The translations under genes and the position numbers were made by a program. A stretch of DNA of 64,000 nucleotides from Saccharothrix australiensis. GTDB lineage: Bacteria; Actinomycetota; Actinomycetes; Mycobacteriales; Pseudonocardiaceae. This document shows positions 43,909 through 50,822 of the stretch, one piece after another. The first letter of the stretch is position 1; each line of letters starts with the position of its first letter. The stretch covers positions 62,001 through 126,000 of the forward strand of contig NZ_RBXO01000001.1 of NCBI RefSeq assembly GCF_003634935.1. Reading direction: 5' to 3'. Under the pieces are notes generated by a model, which did not search any database, was not told where the DNA came from, and saw only the letters and a list, made by a program, of their open reading frames with translations.

Positions 43909-44838
43909 GTGGACGTTGCGGGCAAGGTTGTCCTGATCACCGGCGCGGCCAGGGGCATCGGCGCGGAGGTGGCCCGCCGGCTGGCGGCCGGGGGCGCGCG
44001 GGTGGCGCTCGTCGGGCTGGAGGGCGACGAGCTGCGCCGGGTCGCCGAGCGGTGCGGCGGCCGGGCGTGGGAGGCCGACGTCACGGACTGGCAGGCGCTG
44101 GAGGCCGCCGTCGAGGGCGTGGTCGGGCACTTCGGCGGCATCGACGTGGTGGTGGCCAACGCCGGCGTCGCCGCGACCGGGTTCGTGCGCTCCATCGACC
44201 CGGCCGCGTTCGAGCGGGTCGTCGACGTCAACCTGCTGGGCGTGTGGCGGACCGTGCGGACCTGCCTGCCGCACCTGATCGCCAGTCAGGGCTACTGCCT
44301 GGTCGTGTCGTCGCTCGCCGCGATCGTGCACATCCCCGGCAACGCGGCGTACTCGGCGGCGAAGGCGGGCTGCGAGGCGTTCGCGGACAGCCTGCGCGCG
44401 GAGGTGCGGCACCTGGGTGTCGGCGTCGGCGTGGCGTACTTCTCGTGGATCTCCACGGACATGGTCGAGAGCGCGGACCGGCACCCCGTCTTCGGGCCGC
44501 TGCGGCGCGGGATGCGCGGGCCGGCGGGCCGGAAGTACCCGGTGTCGGCCGCGGCCAAGGCCGTCGTGCGGGCCGTCGAGCGCCGCGCCCGGACCGCGCA
44601 CGCGCCCGGTTGGGTCGCCGGCCTGAAGCTCTTCCGCGCCCTCGCGCCGAGGGTGGTGGACCAGCAGGCGGCGAGCCGGGTGCCCGCCGCCGACCGGGCG
44701 ATGGCGGACGGCGTCCGGTCCGACCTGTCGGGCCTGGTCGGACCGGGCGGCCGGGCGGCGGGCCTGGCGAAGCCCGCCCAGGGGAAGGGCGCCCAAGGGA
44801 AGGACGCCCAAGGGAAGGGCGCCGACGCCGGCGGCTGA
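43909..44838 (+). CDS. SDR-family oxidoreductase
   Basis: 309 residues. Cofactor motif VVLITGAARGIGAEVARRLA, VVVANAGVAATG, catalytic Ser in LVVSSLAAIVH and YSAAKAG as the Tyr-Lys pair. The C-terminal tail after about residue 270 has three tandem QGKG/QGKD-type repeats (AQGKGAQGKDAQGKG), rich in Lys and Gly and probably disordered. GTG 43909 is chosen because GAGGAGGTCACC precedes it; an earlier TTG lacks a site. Substrate unknown. Confidence 0.88.
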   Translation: MDVAGKVVLITGAARGIGAEVARRLAAGGARVALVGLEGDELRRVAERCGGRAWEADVTDWQALEAAVEGVVGHFGGIDVVVANAGVAATGFVRSIDPAAFERVVDVNLLGVWRTVRTCLPHLIASQGYCLVVSSLAAIVHIPGNAAYSAAKAGCEAFADSLRAEVRHLGVGVGVAYFSWISTDMVESADRHPVFGPLRRGMRGPAGRKYPVSAAAKAVVRAVERRARTAHAPGWVAGLKLFRALAPRVVDQQAASRVPAADRAMADGVRSDLSGLVGPGGRAAGLAKPAQGKGAQGKDAQGKGADAGG

Positions 44839-44845
44839 CCCGAGG

Positions 44846-45124
44846 TCAGAGCCACATCCCCGTCACCGGCTGCCACTCGTGCACGCGCGTCTCGGCCACC
44901 ACGCCGGCGGGCGTGTACGGGTCGGCGGCCAGGACCTCCCGCAGCTCGGCCTCGTCCTCGACGTCGTAGACCAGCACCGCGCCCGACTGGTCGGTGTACG
45001 GCCCGGACACCAGCAGCTTGCCCCGCTCGACCAGCGTCGCCAGGTACTCGCGGTGCGCGGGGCGCACGGCGAGCCGCTCGTCCCGGTTGTCCCCGAACAC
45101 CAACTCGACCACGTACCGGGCCAC
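44846..45124 (-). CDS. YciI-family protein
   Basis: 92 residues: MARYVVELVFGDNRDERLAV, HREYLATLVERGKLLVSGPY and VYDVEDEAELREVLAADPYT fit the dimeric alpha-beta barrel YciI family, with the conserved His/Asp region. Enzymatic role unproven. GTG at 45124 follows CCGGAGGTGGACG. It is convergent with the SDR gene, 7 bp away. Confidence 0.88.
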   Translation of the reverse strand: MARYVVELVFGDNRDERLAVRPAHREYLATLVERGKLLVSGPYTDQSGAVLVYDVEDEAELREVLAADPYTPAGVVAETRVHEWQPVTGMWL

Positions 45125-45208
45125 CGTCCACCTCCGGAAGAGACCAATGTCCAGCCCGAAGTTACCGGCCGGCCCGAGCCCGACCACCCACCAGGTAACG
45201 TCTTTTCC

Positions 45209-45787
45209 GTGGTCGGTTCGGAACACAACAGCGGCGGCATCGCGCGTGTGCAGAACACGCTGACGAACCTGCGCATCCAGGACGGCGTGGCTCCGCCCCC
45301 GACCGGTCCCCTGACGCTGGAAGACCTCTACCGCCAGCACCGGATGAGGCTCGTCCGCCTGGCCCTGCTCCTCGTGGACGAACCGGCGACCGCCGAGGAC
45401 GTGGTCCAGGAGGCGTTCACCGGCCTCCACCGGAACTGGTCCAACCTGCGGGACGCCCAGGCGGCCGTCGGCTACCTGCGCACGGCCGTCGTCAACGGCT
45501 CACGCAGCGTCCTACGCCGCCGCAAAACGGCCCGCGACTACACACCGCCCCACGTGGCGAACGCCCGCTCGGCCGAGAGCCTGGCCATGCTGACGGCGGA
45601 ACACCAGGCGGTGGTCGCGGCCCTGTCCCAATTGCCGCCACGACAGCGCGAAGTGCTCGTGCTGCGCTATTACGGCGACCTCTCGGAAGCCGAGATCGCC
45701 GAGGCGACGGGCATTTCCAAGGGCACCGTGAAGAGCACGGCGAGCAGGGCCCTCGACGCACTTCAGAAGATCATGGCCGCCCGCTGA
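45209..45787 (+). CDS. SigE-type ECF sigma factor
   Basis: 192 residues. A distinctive N-terminal extension (VGSEHNSGGIARVQNTLTNL) precedes region 2 (LEDLYRQHRMRLVRLALLLV, TAEDVVQEAFTGLHRNW). Region 4 has LPPRQREVLVLRYYGDLSEA and GISKGTVKSTASRALDAL. The GTG at 45209 has AGGTAACG about 9 nt upstream. No linked anti-sigma gene: a large non-coding palindromic block follows directly. Confidence 0.88.
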   Translation: MVGSEHNSGGIARVQNTLTNLRIQDGVAPPPTGPLTLEDLYRQHRMRLVRLALLLVDEPATAEDVVQEAFTGLHRNWSNLRDAQAAVGYLRTAVVNGSRSVLRRRKTARDYTPPHVANARSAESLAMLTAEHQAVVAALSQLPPRQREVLVLRYYGDLSEAEIAEATGISKGTVKSTASRALDALQKIMAAR

Positions 45788-45809
45788 CCGCCAGGACACA
45801 CCTCTGCCG

Positions 45810-45943
45810 GCTGCGTGTCATCCCCGTACGGCCTGCCCGCAGGGCAACCACGCTTGGCAGGCCAGGTCAAGCACGCTTCACCGCTTGACCTGGCCTGACA
45901 AGCGTGGTGGTCTTTGACAGGCCGTACGGGGATGACACGCAGC
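45810..45943 (+). repeat. Palindromic module 1 of an unknown structured element
   Basis: The outer arms at 45810-45835 and 45918-45943 are a perfect 26-bp inverted repeat. Inside, 45848-45872 and 45883-45907 pair over 25 bp with one mismatch around the loop ACGCTTCACC. A small TGCCC-GCA-GGGCA hairpin and the single strand TGGTCTTTGA lie between the two stems. Module 2 (46155-46280, opposite strand) shares these blocks and the loop but has different, still-paired stem sequences. It begins 22 bp after the sigma-factor stop. Confidence 0.9.
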
Positions 45944-46154
45944 CACAAAGCTTTTCACGCTTCGAAGAAGCTTGAAAAGCTCGCAAAGCTTCGAAGAAGC
46001 TTTGCCCTCATCCTTGGTGGCCTGCCCAGCGGCGAGCGCCCTTCTTTAAGCTTTGACCCGCTCAAACCGAAGAACTTCTGTGCTGATCTCAGCCGAAAGA
46101 AAAGAAACGCTCGCCGCTGGGCAGACCTCCGGGGAGGAAAAGCTTTAAAGGCGT
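45944..46154. repeat. AT-richer centre of the palindromic block
   Basis: Lies between the two inverted modules and is clearly richer in A and T than its surroundings. It holds AAAGCTTC-GAA-GAAGCTTT (45985-46003), AGCTTTTC/GAAAAGCT pairs, and a multibranch-like fold closed by CTGCCCAGCGGCGAGCG (46022-46038) and its perfect 17-bp complement at 46108-46124, with a TTTGA-CCCGC-TCAAA hairpin inside. Short open frames on both strands are Lys- or Arg-rich and do not look coding. Confidence 0.75.
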
Positions 46155-46280
46155 CGTGTTCTCCCCGCATGACCTGTCAAAGACCACCACAGTCGGTCAG
46201 GGGGCGCAAGCGGTGAAGCGTGCTTGCGCCCCCTGACCGACTGTGGTTGCCCTGCGGGCAGGCCATACGGGGAGAACACG
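46155..46280 (-). repeat. Palindromic module 2, inverted relative to module 1
   Basis: Outer arms 46155-46176 and 46259-46280 pair over 22 bp; the two plus-strand mismatches become G-U pairs if the minus strand is the RNA. Inner arms 46187-46211 and 46222-46246 are a perfect 25-bp inverted repeat. The minus-strand loop ACGCTTCACC, the block TGCCCGCAGGGCAACCAC and the block GTGGTGGTCTTTGACAGG are shared with module 1, but the variable stem is different. Confidence 0.9.
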
Positions 46281-46475
46281 AGACCAGGAGTCTGTGCTGC
46301 GCGGTGCGGTGTGCCCGGATCTGTGCTGCGCGTGCAGGGGTCCGGGTCGGTGTCGGGGGGCGGAGGCAAGGGGCTTGGTGCCGGGAGTGGGGCTGGGGTC
46401 CCGGAGGGCTTGACGGGGGCTTGCGTTCGGGGGTGCGCAAGGCGGCCGGAGGTGTACCGGGTGGGGGAATCGGGC
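46281..46475 (+). other. G-rich leader region upstream of the nagK-like gene
   Basis: No gene seen. The plus strand carries many GGG or longer runs (e.g. GTCGGGGGGCGGAGGCAAGG, GGAGTGGGGCTGGGGTCCCG) and a direct repeat TCTGTGCTGCGCG (near 46290 and 46320). It could form G-quadruplexes or simply be compositional skew. Confidence 0.4.
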
Positions 46476-46476
46476 A

Positions 46477-46492
46477 CTTGGTATAGACCAAT
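46477..46492. promoter_or_regulatory. DasR-type operator (dre) before the nagK-nagA pair
   Basis: CTTGGTATAGACCAAT contains TGGTATAGACCA, 11 of 12 positions of the dre core TGGTCTAGACCA known from Streptomyces DasR, the GlcN-6-P-responsive GntR repressor. It ends 29 bp before the kinase start. The downstream genes are GlcNAc catabolic, which is what DasR controls. Confidence 0.75.
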
Positions 46493-46521
46493 GGTGGGCC
46501 GATGCCGCACTATCGGTCCTC

Positions 46522-47430
46522 GTGGCGCGCACTAGACACGTGATAGCCGTCGATGTCGGCGGTACCGAGACCAAGGCTGCCCTCGTGGCCGGCACCGCCG
46601 GCGGCGTGCGGGCGGTGAAGCAGCGGCGTCGGGCTACGACTCGGGACGCCGAGGCCGTGGTCGGCCAGGTGGCCTCGTTGGTCGACGAGTTGCGCGCGGA
46701 CACCGAGGTGGAGGCGGTCGGGCTCGTCGTGCCGGGTGTCGTGGACGAGGACAACGGCGTCGGCGTGTACTCGGCCAACCTCGGCTGGCACGACTTCCCG
46801 TTCGTCAAGCAGGTCGAGGCCCGGACGGGGACGAGGACCGCGTTCGGCCACGACGTGCGGGCGGGCGGGTTGGCCGAGCTGCGCGTCGGCAACGCCCGTG
46901 GGCTCCGGAACGCGGTGATCATGCCCATCGGCACGGGCATCGCCGGCGCCCTCGTGCTCGACGGCAGGATCTACCGGGGTGACGGCAGCGTCGGCGAGAT
47001 CGGCCACGTCGACGTCGGGCACGGCGACCCGTGCGGCTGCGGCCAAACGGGTTGTGTCGAGGCGCGGGCCTCGTCGGCGGCCATCGCGCGCCGGTACGCC
47101 GAGCGGACCGGTGATCCGGTCAGCGGTGCCGCCGACGTCGCGAGGTTGGTCCGCGAGGGCCGGCCGGACGCGGTGGTGGTGTGGCAGGAAGCGGTGGACG
47201 CCCTCGCGAAGGGCATTCTGCTGGTAGCGGCTCTACTGGGGCCGGAGGCGGTGGTCCTGGGCGGAGGTCTCGCGCTCGCCGGGCCGCTGCTCACGGACCC
47301 GTTGCGGGACCGGCTGGACGGGTTGATCACGTTCCAGCGGCGTCCGGAACTGCGGCTCGCGGCGTTGGGCGACGAGGCCGGGTGCCTCGGGGCCGCGCTG
47401 CTGGCCATCGACATGCTGGAGGAGACATGA
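46522..47430 (+). CDS. nagK: ROK-family sugar kinase, probably N-acetylglucosamine kinase
   Basis: 302 residues. ATP motif HVIAVDVGGTETKAALVAGT. The ROK zinc motif is in GEIGHVDVGHGDPCGCGQTG with C-G-C-G-x-x-G-C. Second phosphate motif in IMPIGTGIAGALVLDG. The ROK fold alone does not fix the sugar; GlcNAc is inferred from the 4-bp overlap with nagA and the dre site upstream. GTG at 46522 with a poor ribosome site. First gene of the pair. Confidence 0.8.
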   Translation: MARTRHVIAVDVGGTETKAALVAGTAGGVRAVKQRRRATTRDAEAVVGQVASLVDELRADTEVEAVGLVVPGVVDEDNGVGVYSANLGWHDFPFVKQVEARTGTRTAFGHDVRAGGLAELRVGNARGLRNAVIMPIGTGIAGALVLDGRIYRGDGSVGEIGHVDVGHGDPCGCGQTGCVEARASSAAIARRYAERTGDPVSGAADVARLVREGRPDAVVVWQEAVDALAKGILLVAALLGPEAVVLGGGLALAGPLLTDPLRDRLDGLITFQRRPELRLAALGDEAGCLGAALLAIDMLEET

Positions 47431-48584
47431 GCACGTGGGGTGGACCGGTGGACGTGACCCTGACCGGTGGTCGGGTCGTCACGCCCGACGGGGTGCTCGA
47501 CCAGGGCTGGGTAGCCGTGCGCGACGGCTTGATCGTCGCCGTCGGCGAGGGTGCCGCCCCTGACGGGCCGACCACGGACGTGGGCGGCGACTGGCTGGTG
47601 CCGGGCTTCGTGGACATCCACTGCCACGGTGGCGGTGGGGAGGCGTTCACCAGCGCCGATCCGGAACGGGTGCGCAAGGCCGCCGCCGCGCACCGCCGGC
47701 ACGGCACGACGACGATGCTGGCGAGCCTGGTGTCGCGACCGATCCCGGAACTCGCCGACCAGGTGGCGGCGCTGGCCGAACTCGTGCAGGACGGGGTCGT
47801 CTCGGGCATCCACCTGGAGGGCCCGTTCCTGTCGGCGGCCCGCTGCGGCGCACACGATCCCGCCATCCTGTGCCCGCCGGACCGCGCGTCGGTGAACCAG
47901 CTGCTGATCGCCGGTCGCGGCACCGTCCGCATGGTCACCGTCGCGCCGGAGCTGGAGCACGGCGTGGAGGCGGTCCGCCAGTTGGTCGACAACGATGTCC
48001 TGGCCGCGATCGGCCACACGGACGCGACCGAAGCCCAGATCCGGCCCGCCGTGGAGGCCGGAGCGACGGTGGCGACGCACCTGTTCAACGGGATGCGCCC
48101 GCTGCACCACCGGGAGCCCGGTCCGATCGGCGCGCTGCTGGACGACGAGCGCGTCACCGTGGAGCTGATCTGCGACCTGGTGCACCTGCACCCGACGGCG
48201 GTGCGGTTGGCCGCCCGGCACGCGGGGCGCGGCCGGACCGTCCTGGTCACCGACGCGATCGCGGCGGCGGGCGTGGGCGACGGCGTGTACGACGTGGGCG
48301 GGCTGGAGGTGCGCGTGGTGGACGGCGTGCCGACGCTCGCGGGCGGCGCTTCCCTGGCGGGCAGCACGCTCACGATGGACGTGGCGTTCCGGAACGCCGT
48401 GCAGTCGTGCGGGTTGTCGGTCGAGGACGCGGTGGTCGCCACCTCGACCCGGCCGGCGCGGCTGCTCGGGCTGGCGGACCGGACCGGCGAGATCAGGGAG
48501 GGCCTGGCGGCCGACCTGGTGGTGCTGGACGCCGACTTCCGGCCGCGCGACGTGATGAGCCGCGGCGAGTGGGTGAAAGACTGA
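47427..48584 (+). CDS. nagA: N-acetylglucosamine-6-phosphate deacetylase
   Basis: 385 residues. Amidohydrolase fold with VPGFVDIHCHGGGGEAFTSA (HxH), SGIHLEGPFLSAARCGAHDP (metal Glu), AAIGHTDATEAQI, ATHLFNGMRPLHHREPGPIG and VLVTDAIAAAG (catalytic Asp). It makes GlcN-6-P, the effector that relieves DasR repression. ATG overlaps the kinase stop (ATGA) with GGAGGAGAC upstream. Confidence 0.95.
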   Translation: MSTWGGPVDVTLTGGRVVTPDGVLDQGWVAVRDGLIVAVGEGAAPDGPTTDVGGDWLVPGFVDIHCHGGGGEAFTSADPERVRKAAAAHRRHGTTTMLASLVSRPIPELADQVAALAELVQDGVVSGIHLEGPFLSAARCGAHDPAILCPPDRASVNQLLIAGRGTVRMVTVAPELEHGVEAVRQLVDNDVLAAIGHTDATEAQIRPAVEAGATVATHLFNGMRPLHHREPGPIGALLDDERVTVELICDLVHLHPTAVRLAARHAGRGRTVLVTDAIAAAGVGDGVYDVGGLEVRVVDGVPTLAGGASLAGSTLTMDVAFRNAVQSCGLSVEDAVVATSTRPARLLGLADRTGEIREGLAADLVVLDADFRPRDVMSRGEWVKD

Positions 48585-48588
48585 CGGG

Positions 48589-48774
48589 GTGCCCGACGAC
48601 CACGAGCGGCTGGTGGCCGACGCCCTGCGCGCGCAGGCCACCAGCACCGGCGGTGGACCCGCCCCGACGTTCCGCCCGGCGCGCCCCGCGCCGGGCGCGG
48701 GGTGGGTGCTGCTGGTCGCCGCGCTGCTCGGCCTGGTCGCCGGAGCGGTCGTGGCGGTGATCACGCTCGGTTGA
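48589..48774 (+). CDS. Small single-helix membrane protein
   Basis: 61 residues: a soluble start MPDDHERLVADALRAQATST, a Pro-rich spacer and one membrane helix GWVLLVAALLGLVAGAVVAV. It starts 4 bp after nagA and may be co-transcribed. Function unknown. GTG start at 48589. Confidence 0.6.
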   Translation: MPDDHERLVADALRAQATSTGGGPAPTFRPARPAPGAGWVLLVAALLGLVAGAVVAVITLG

Positions 48775-48783
48775 CGCTGTACC

Positions 48784-49497
48784 GTGGTCCGGGTGACGGT
48801 CGCGATCGCCTCCTCCTCGCTCGCCCTCGGCCCGGAGTGGCTGGACCCGCAGAAGCTGCTCGAAGGTCTCGGGCCGTACATGCTGGTCGGCCTGTGCTTC
48901 ATCATCTTCGCCGAGTGCGGTCTGCTGGTCGGCTTCTTCCTGCCCGGCGACTCGCTGCTGTTCACGGCGGGTCTGTTCGTGGCGAACGACCTCCTGGACT
49001 ACCCGCTGTGGCTGGTGTGCCTGCTGCTCACGGTGTGCGCCCTGGCGGGCAACGTGGTGGGCTACTGGATCGGCTGGCGCGCCGGTCCCGCGCTGTTCAA
49101 CAAGCCGGAGTCGAAGATCTTCAAGAAGGAGTACGTCGACAAGACGCACGAGTTCTTCGACAAGTACGGCGCGCGGGCCATCGTGATGGCCCGGTTCGTG
49201 CCGATCGTGCGGACGTTCATCACGGCGATGGCCGGCGTGGGCCGGATGGACGCGCGCAAGTACTTCACGTACTCGCTCATCGGCGGCATCGCGTGGGCGG
49301 CGGGCCTGACGGTCCTGGGCTACTTCCTGGGCCAGATCACGTTCGTGCGCGACAACCTCGAAATGATGCTGATCCTGATCGTGCTGCTCTCCGTGATCCC
49401 GATCATCATCGAGGTCATCAAGGCGCGCCGGGAGAAGAAGGCGCTCCTCGCGCAGGAGGCCGACGACATCACCCAGCAGTTCCGGCGGATCGACTGA
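48784..49497 (+). CDS. DedA-family membrane protein
   Basis: 237 residues. AECGLLVGFFLPGDSLLFTA and the later IVMARFVPIVRTFITAMAGV, GRMDARKYFTYSLIGGIAWA are the two DedA (SNARE-associated/VTT) motifs with the conserved F/Y-x-x-R and G-x-x-x-(V/I/L)-x-x-x-(F/Y) patterns. These proteins act in lipid-carrier flipping and membrane homeostasis. GTG starts at 48784 and 48793 are both possible. A strong terminator follows. Confidence 0.92.
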   Translation: MVRVTVAIASSSLALGPEWLDPQKLLEGLGPYMLVGLCFIIFAECGLLVGFFLPGDSLLFTAGLFVANDLLDYPLWLVCLLLTVCALAGNVVGYWIGWRAGPALFNKPESKIFKKEYVDKTHEFFDKYGARAIVMARFVPIVRTFITAMAGVGRMDARKYFTYSLIGGIAWAAGLTVLGYFLGQITFVRDNLEMMLILIVLLSVIPIIIEVIKARREKKALLAQEADDITQQFRRID

Positions 49498-49508
49498 CCC
49501 CGCGCCGC

Positions 49509-49532
49509 CGCCGGGGACCCCGGTCCCCGGCG
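49509..49532 (+). terminator. Terminator hairpin after dedA
   Basis: CGCCGGGGACC-CC-GGTCCCCGGCG, a perfect 11-bp stem 11 bp after the stop codon. It insulates the chitinase promoter from upstream transcription. Confidence 0.7.
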
Positions 49533-49566
49533 CGGCTGCCCTGATCAGCGGTTGACCGCGCCCCGC

Positions 49567-49582
49567 AGTGGTCTGTACCAGT
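49567..49582. promoter_or_regulatory. DasR-type operator (dre) at the chitinase start
   Basis: AGTGGTCTGTACCAGT matches the 16-bp dre consensus (A-C/G-TGGTCTAGACCA-C/G-T) except for the two central bases. It ends 6 bp before the GTG and abuts the ribosome site (GAGGGG), so binding would block initiation directly. Confidence 0.75.
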
Positions 49583-49588
49583 TGAGGG

Positions 49589-50749
49589 GTGCTTCGGAAC
49601 GCCCTCGCCGCGTGCGCGGCCCTCCTGCTCGTGGTGACCGGCGCCTCGGTGCCGGCGGCAGCCGCGCCGCGCGCCGTCGTCGGCGCGTACTACGGCAACT
49701 GGTTCAGCGCGTCCGAACCGATCTCCGGCATCCCGTCGGACACCCCGATCACGCACCTGTTCTACGCGTTCTCGACCATCGAGGACGGCCGGTGCGTCGT
49801 CACCGCGCCCACCGCCGCCGAGGACTTCGCCGACATCCTGGACCTCAAGCGCCGCAAGCCGTCGCTGAAGGCCCTGATCTCCATCGGCGGCTGGGGCGCG
49901 GGCGGCTTCTCCGACGCGGCGCTGACCCCGGAGTCGCGGCGGGCGTTCGTGGCGTCCTGCGCGGAGCTGTTCTTCGAGCGGCACGAGGGCGTCTTCGACG
50001 GGGTGGACGTCGACTGGGAGTTCCCCGTCTACGGCGGGCCGACGGAGATCACCGACCGCCCGGCGGACCGGCGCAACATGACCCACCTGGTCCGCGAGTT
50101 CCGCCGCCAACTGCCCCGCGGCAGCCTCGTCACCGCGGCCCTGCCCACCGGCCGGTTGCAGACCGACGGCCCCTACGACCCCGCCCGCAGCTTCGAGCTG
50201 GGCGCGCTGGGCCGGGAGCTGGACCTCGTCGCCCTCATGACCTACGACATGGGCACCGGCTTCTCGCCCGTGTCGACGTTCAACGCGCCACTGCGCGAGG
50301 TCCGCGAAGACCCGATGCCCCGGGCCGACCGCCGCTGGAACAACGTGGCGGGCGCGGTCGACTACTACCTGCGCCACGGGGTGCCCGCGCACAAGCTCGT
50401 GCTCGGCACGCCGTTCTACGGCCGGGGCTTCCAGGTGCGGCAGGAGGGGCCGGACCACGGCCTGTACCAGCCCTACGAGAGCACGTTCTGGGTCGACGGG
50501 GTGGAGGCGGTCGAGCGGCTGAAGGCGTCACCGGGCTGGCGCGAGTACTGGCACCCCGTGGCGCGGTCGCCGTGGCTCTACAACGCGGCCGAGCGCAAGT
50601 TCGTGAGCTTCGAGGACGCACGTTCCATCGGGCTCCGCGCCCGGTACGCCAAGCAGCGCGGCCTGCGCGGCGCGTTCATGTGGGAACTCGGCCAGGACGA
50701 CGCGCGGCACAGCCTGCTGACCGCGATGGCCCGCCCGTTCACGGGCTGA
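49589..50749 (+). CDS. Secreted GH18 chitinase
   Basis: 386 residues. Signal peptide MLRNALAACAALLLVVTGAS with cleavage near AAA. GH18 barrel with LKALISIGGWGAGGFSDA, catalytic DxxDxDxE in FDGVDVDWEF (acid about Glu144), DLVALMTYDMGTG and GAFMWELGQDD. No chitin-binding domain. Cleaves chitin or peptidoglycan-type glycans outside the cell, feeding GlcNAc to the nearby nagK-nagA genes; the dre site supports this. Confidence 0.93.
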   Translation: MLRNALAACAALLLVVTGASVPAAAAPRAVVGAYYGNWFSASEPISGIPSDTPITHLFYAFSTIEDGRCVVTAPTAAEDFADILDLKRRKPSLKALISIGGWGAGGFSDAALTPESRRAFVASCAELFFERHEGVFDGVDVDWEFPVYGGPTEITDRPADRRNMTHLVREFRRQLPRGSLVTAALPTGRLQTDGPYDPARSFELGALGRELDLVALMTYDMGTGFSPVSTFNAPLREVREDPMPRADRRWNNVAGAVDYYLRHGVPAHKLVLGTPFYGRGFQVRQEGPDHGLYQPYESTFWVDGVEAVERLKASPGWREYWHPVARSPWLYNAAERKFVSFEDARSIGLRARYAKQRGLRGAFMWELGQDDARHSLLTAMARPFTG

Positions 50750-50822
50750 GCACCGGTACCGCGCACGACCCGGCCCACCGGGCGAACCGGGCACCGGACA
50801 CCGGGCACCGGACGCCCCGGCG

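Noticed and set aside
45810-45943. Module 1 as an ordinary rho-independent terminator of the sigma-factor gene
   Set aside because: 134 bp with two nested long stems, an internal hairpin, conserved single-stranded joints and a second inverted homologue is far beyond a terminator. It may still stop transcription as a side effect.
45914-46216. Plus-strand 100-codon and overlapping minus-strand 71-codon (45955-46170) open frames in the palindromic block
   Set aside because: Both run through the arms of the large inverted repeats, have Lys- or Arg/Phe-rich composition unlike any neighbour and lack ribosome sites. The region is better explained as structured non-coding DNA.
50750-50822. Tandem CACCGGGCACCGGAC-type repeats between the chitinase and FAD oxidase genes
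   Set aside because: Very short GC-rich direct repeats in a convergent gap, probably slippage or terminator debris; no further copies noticed.
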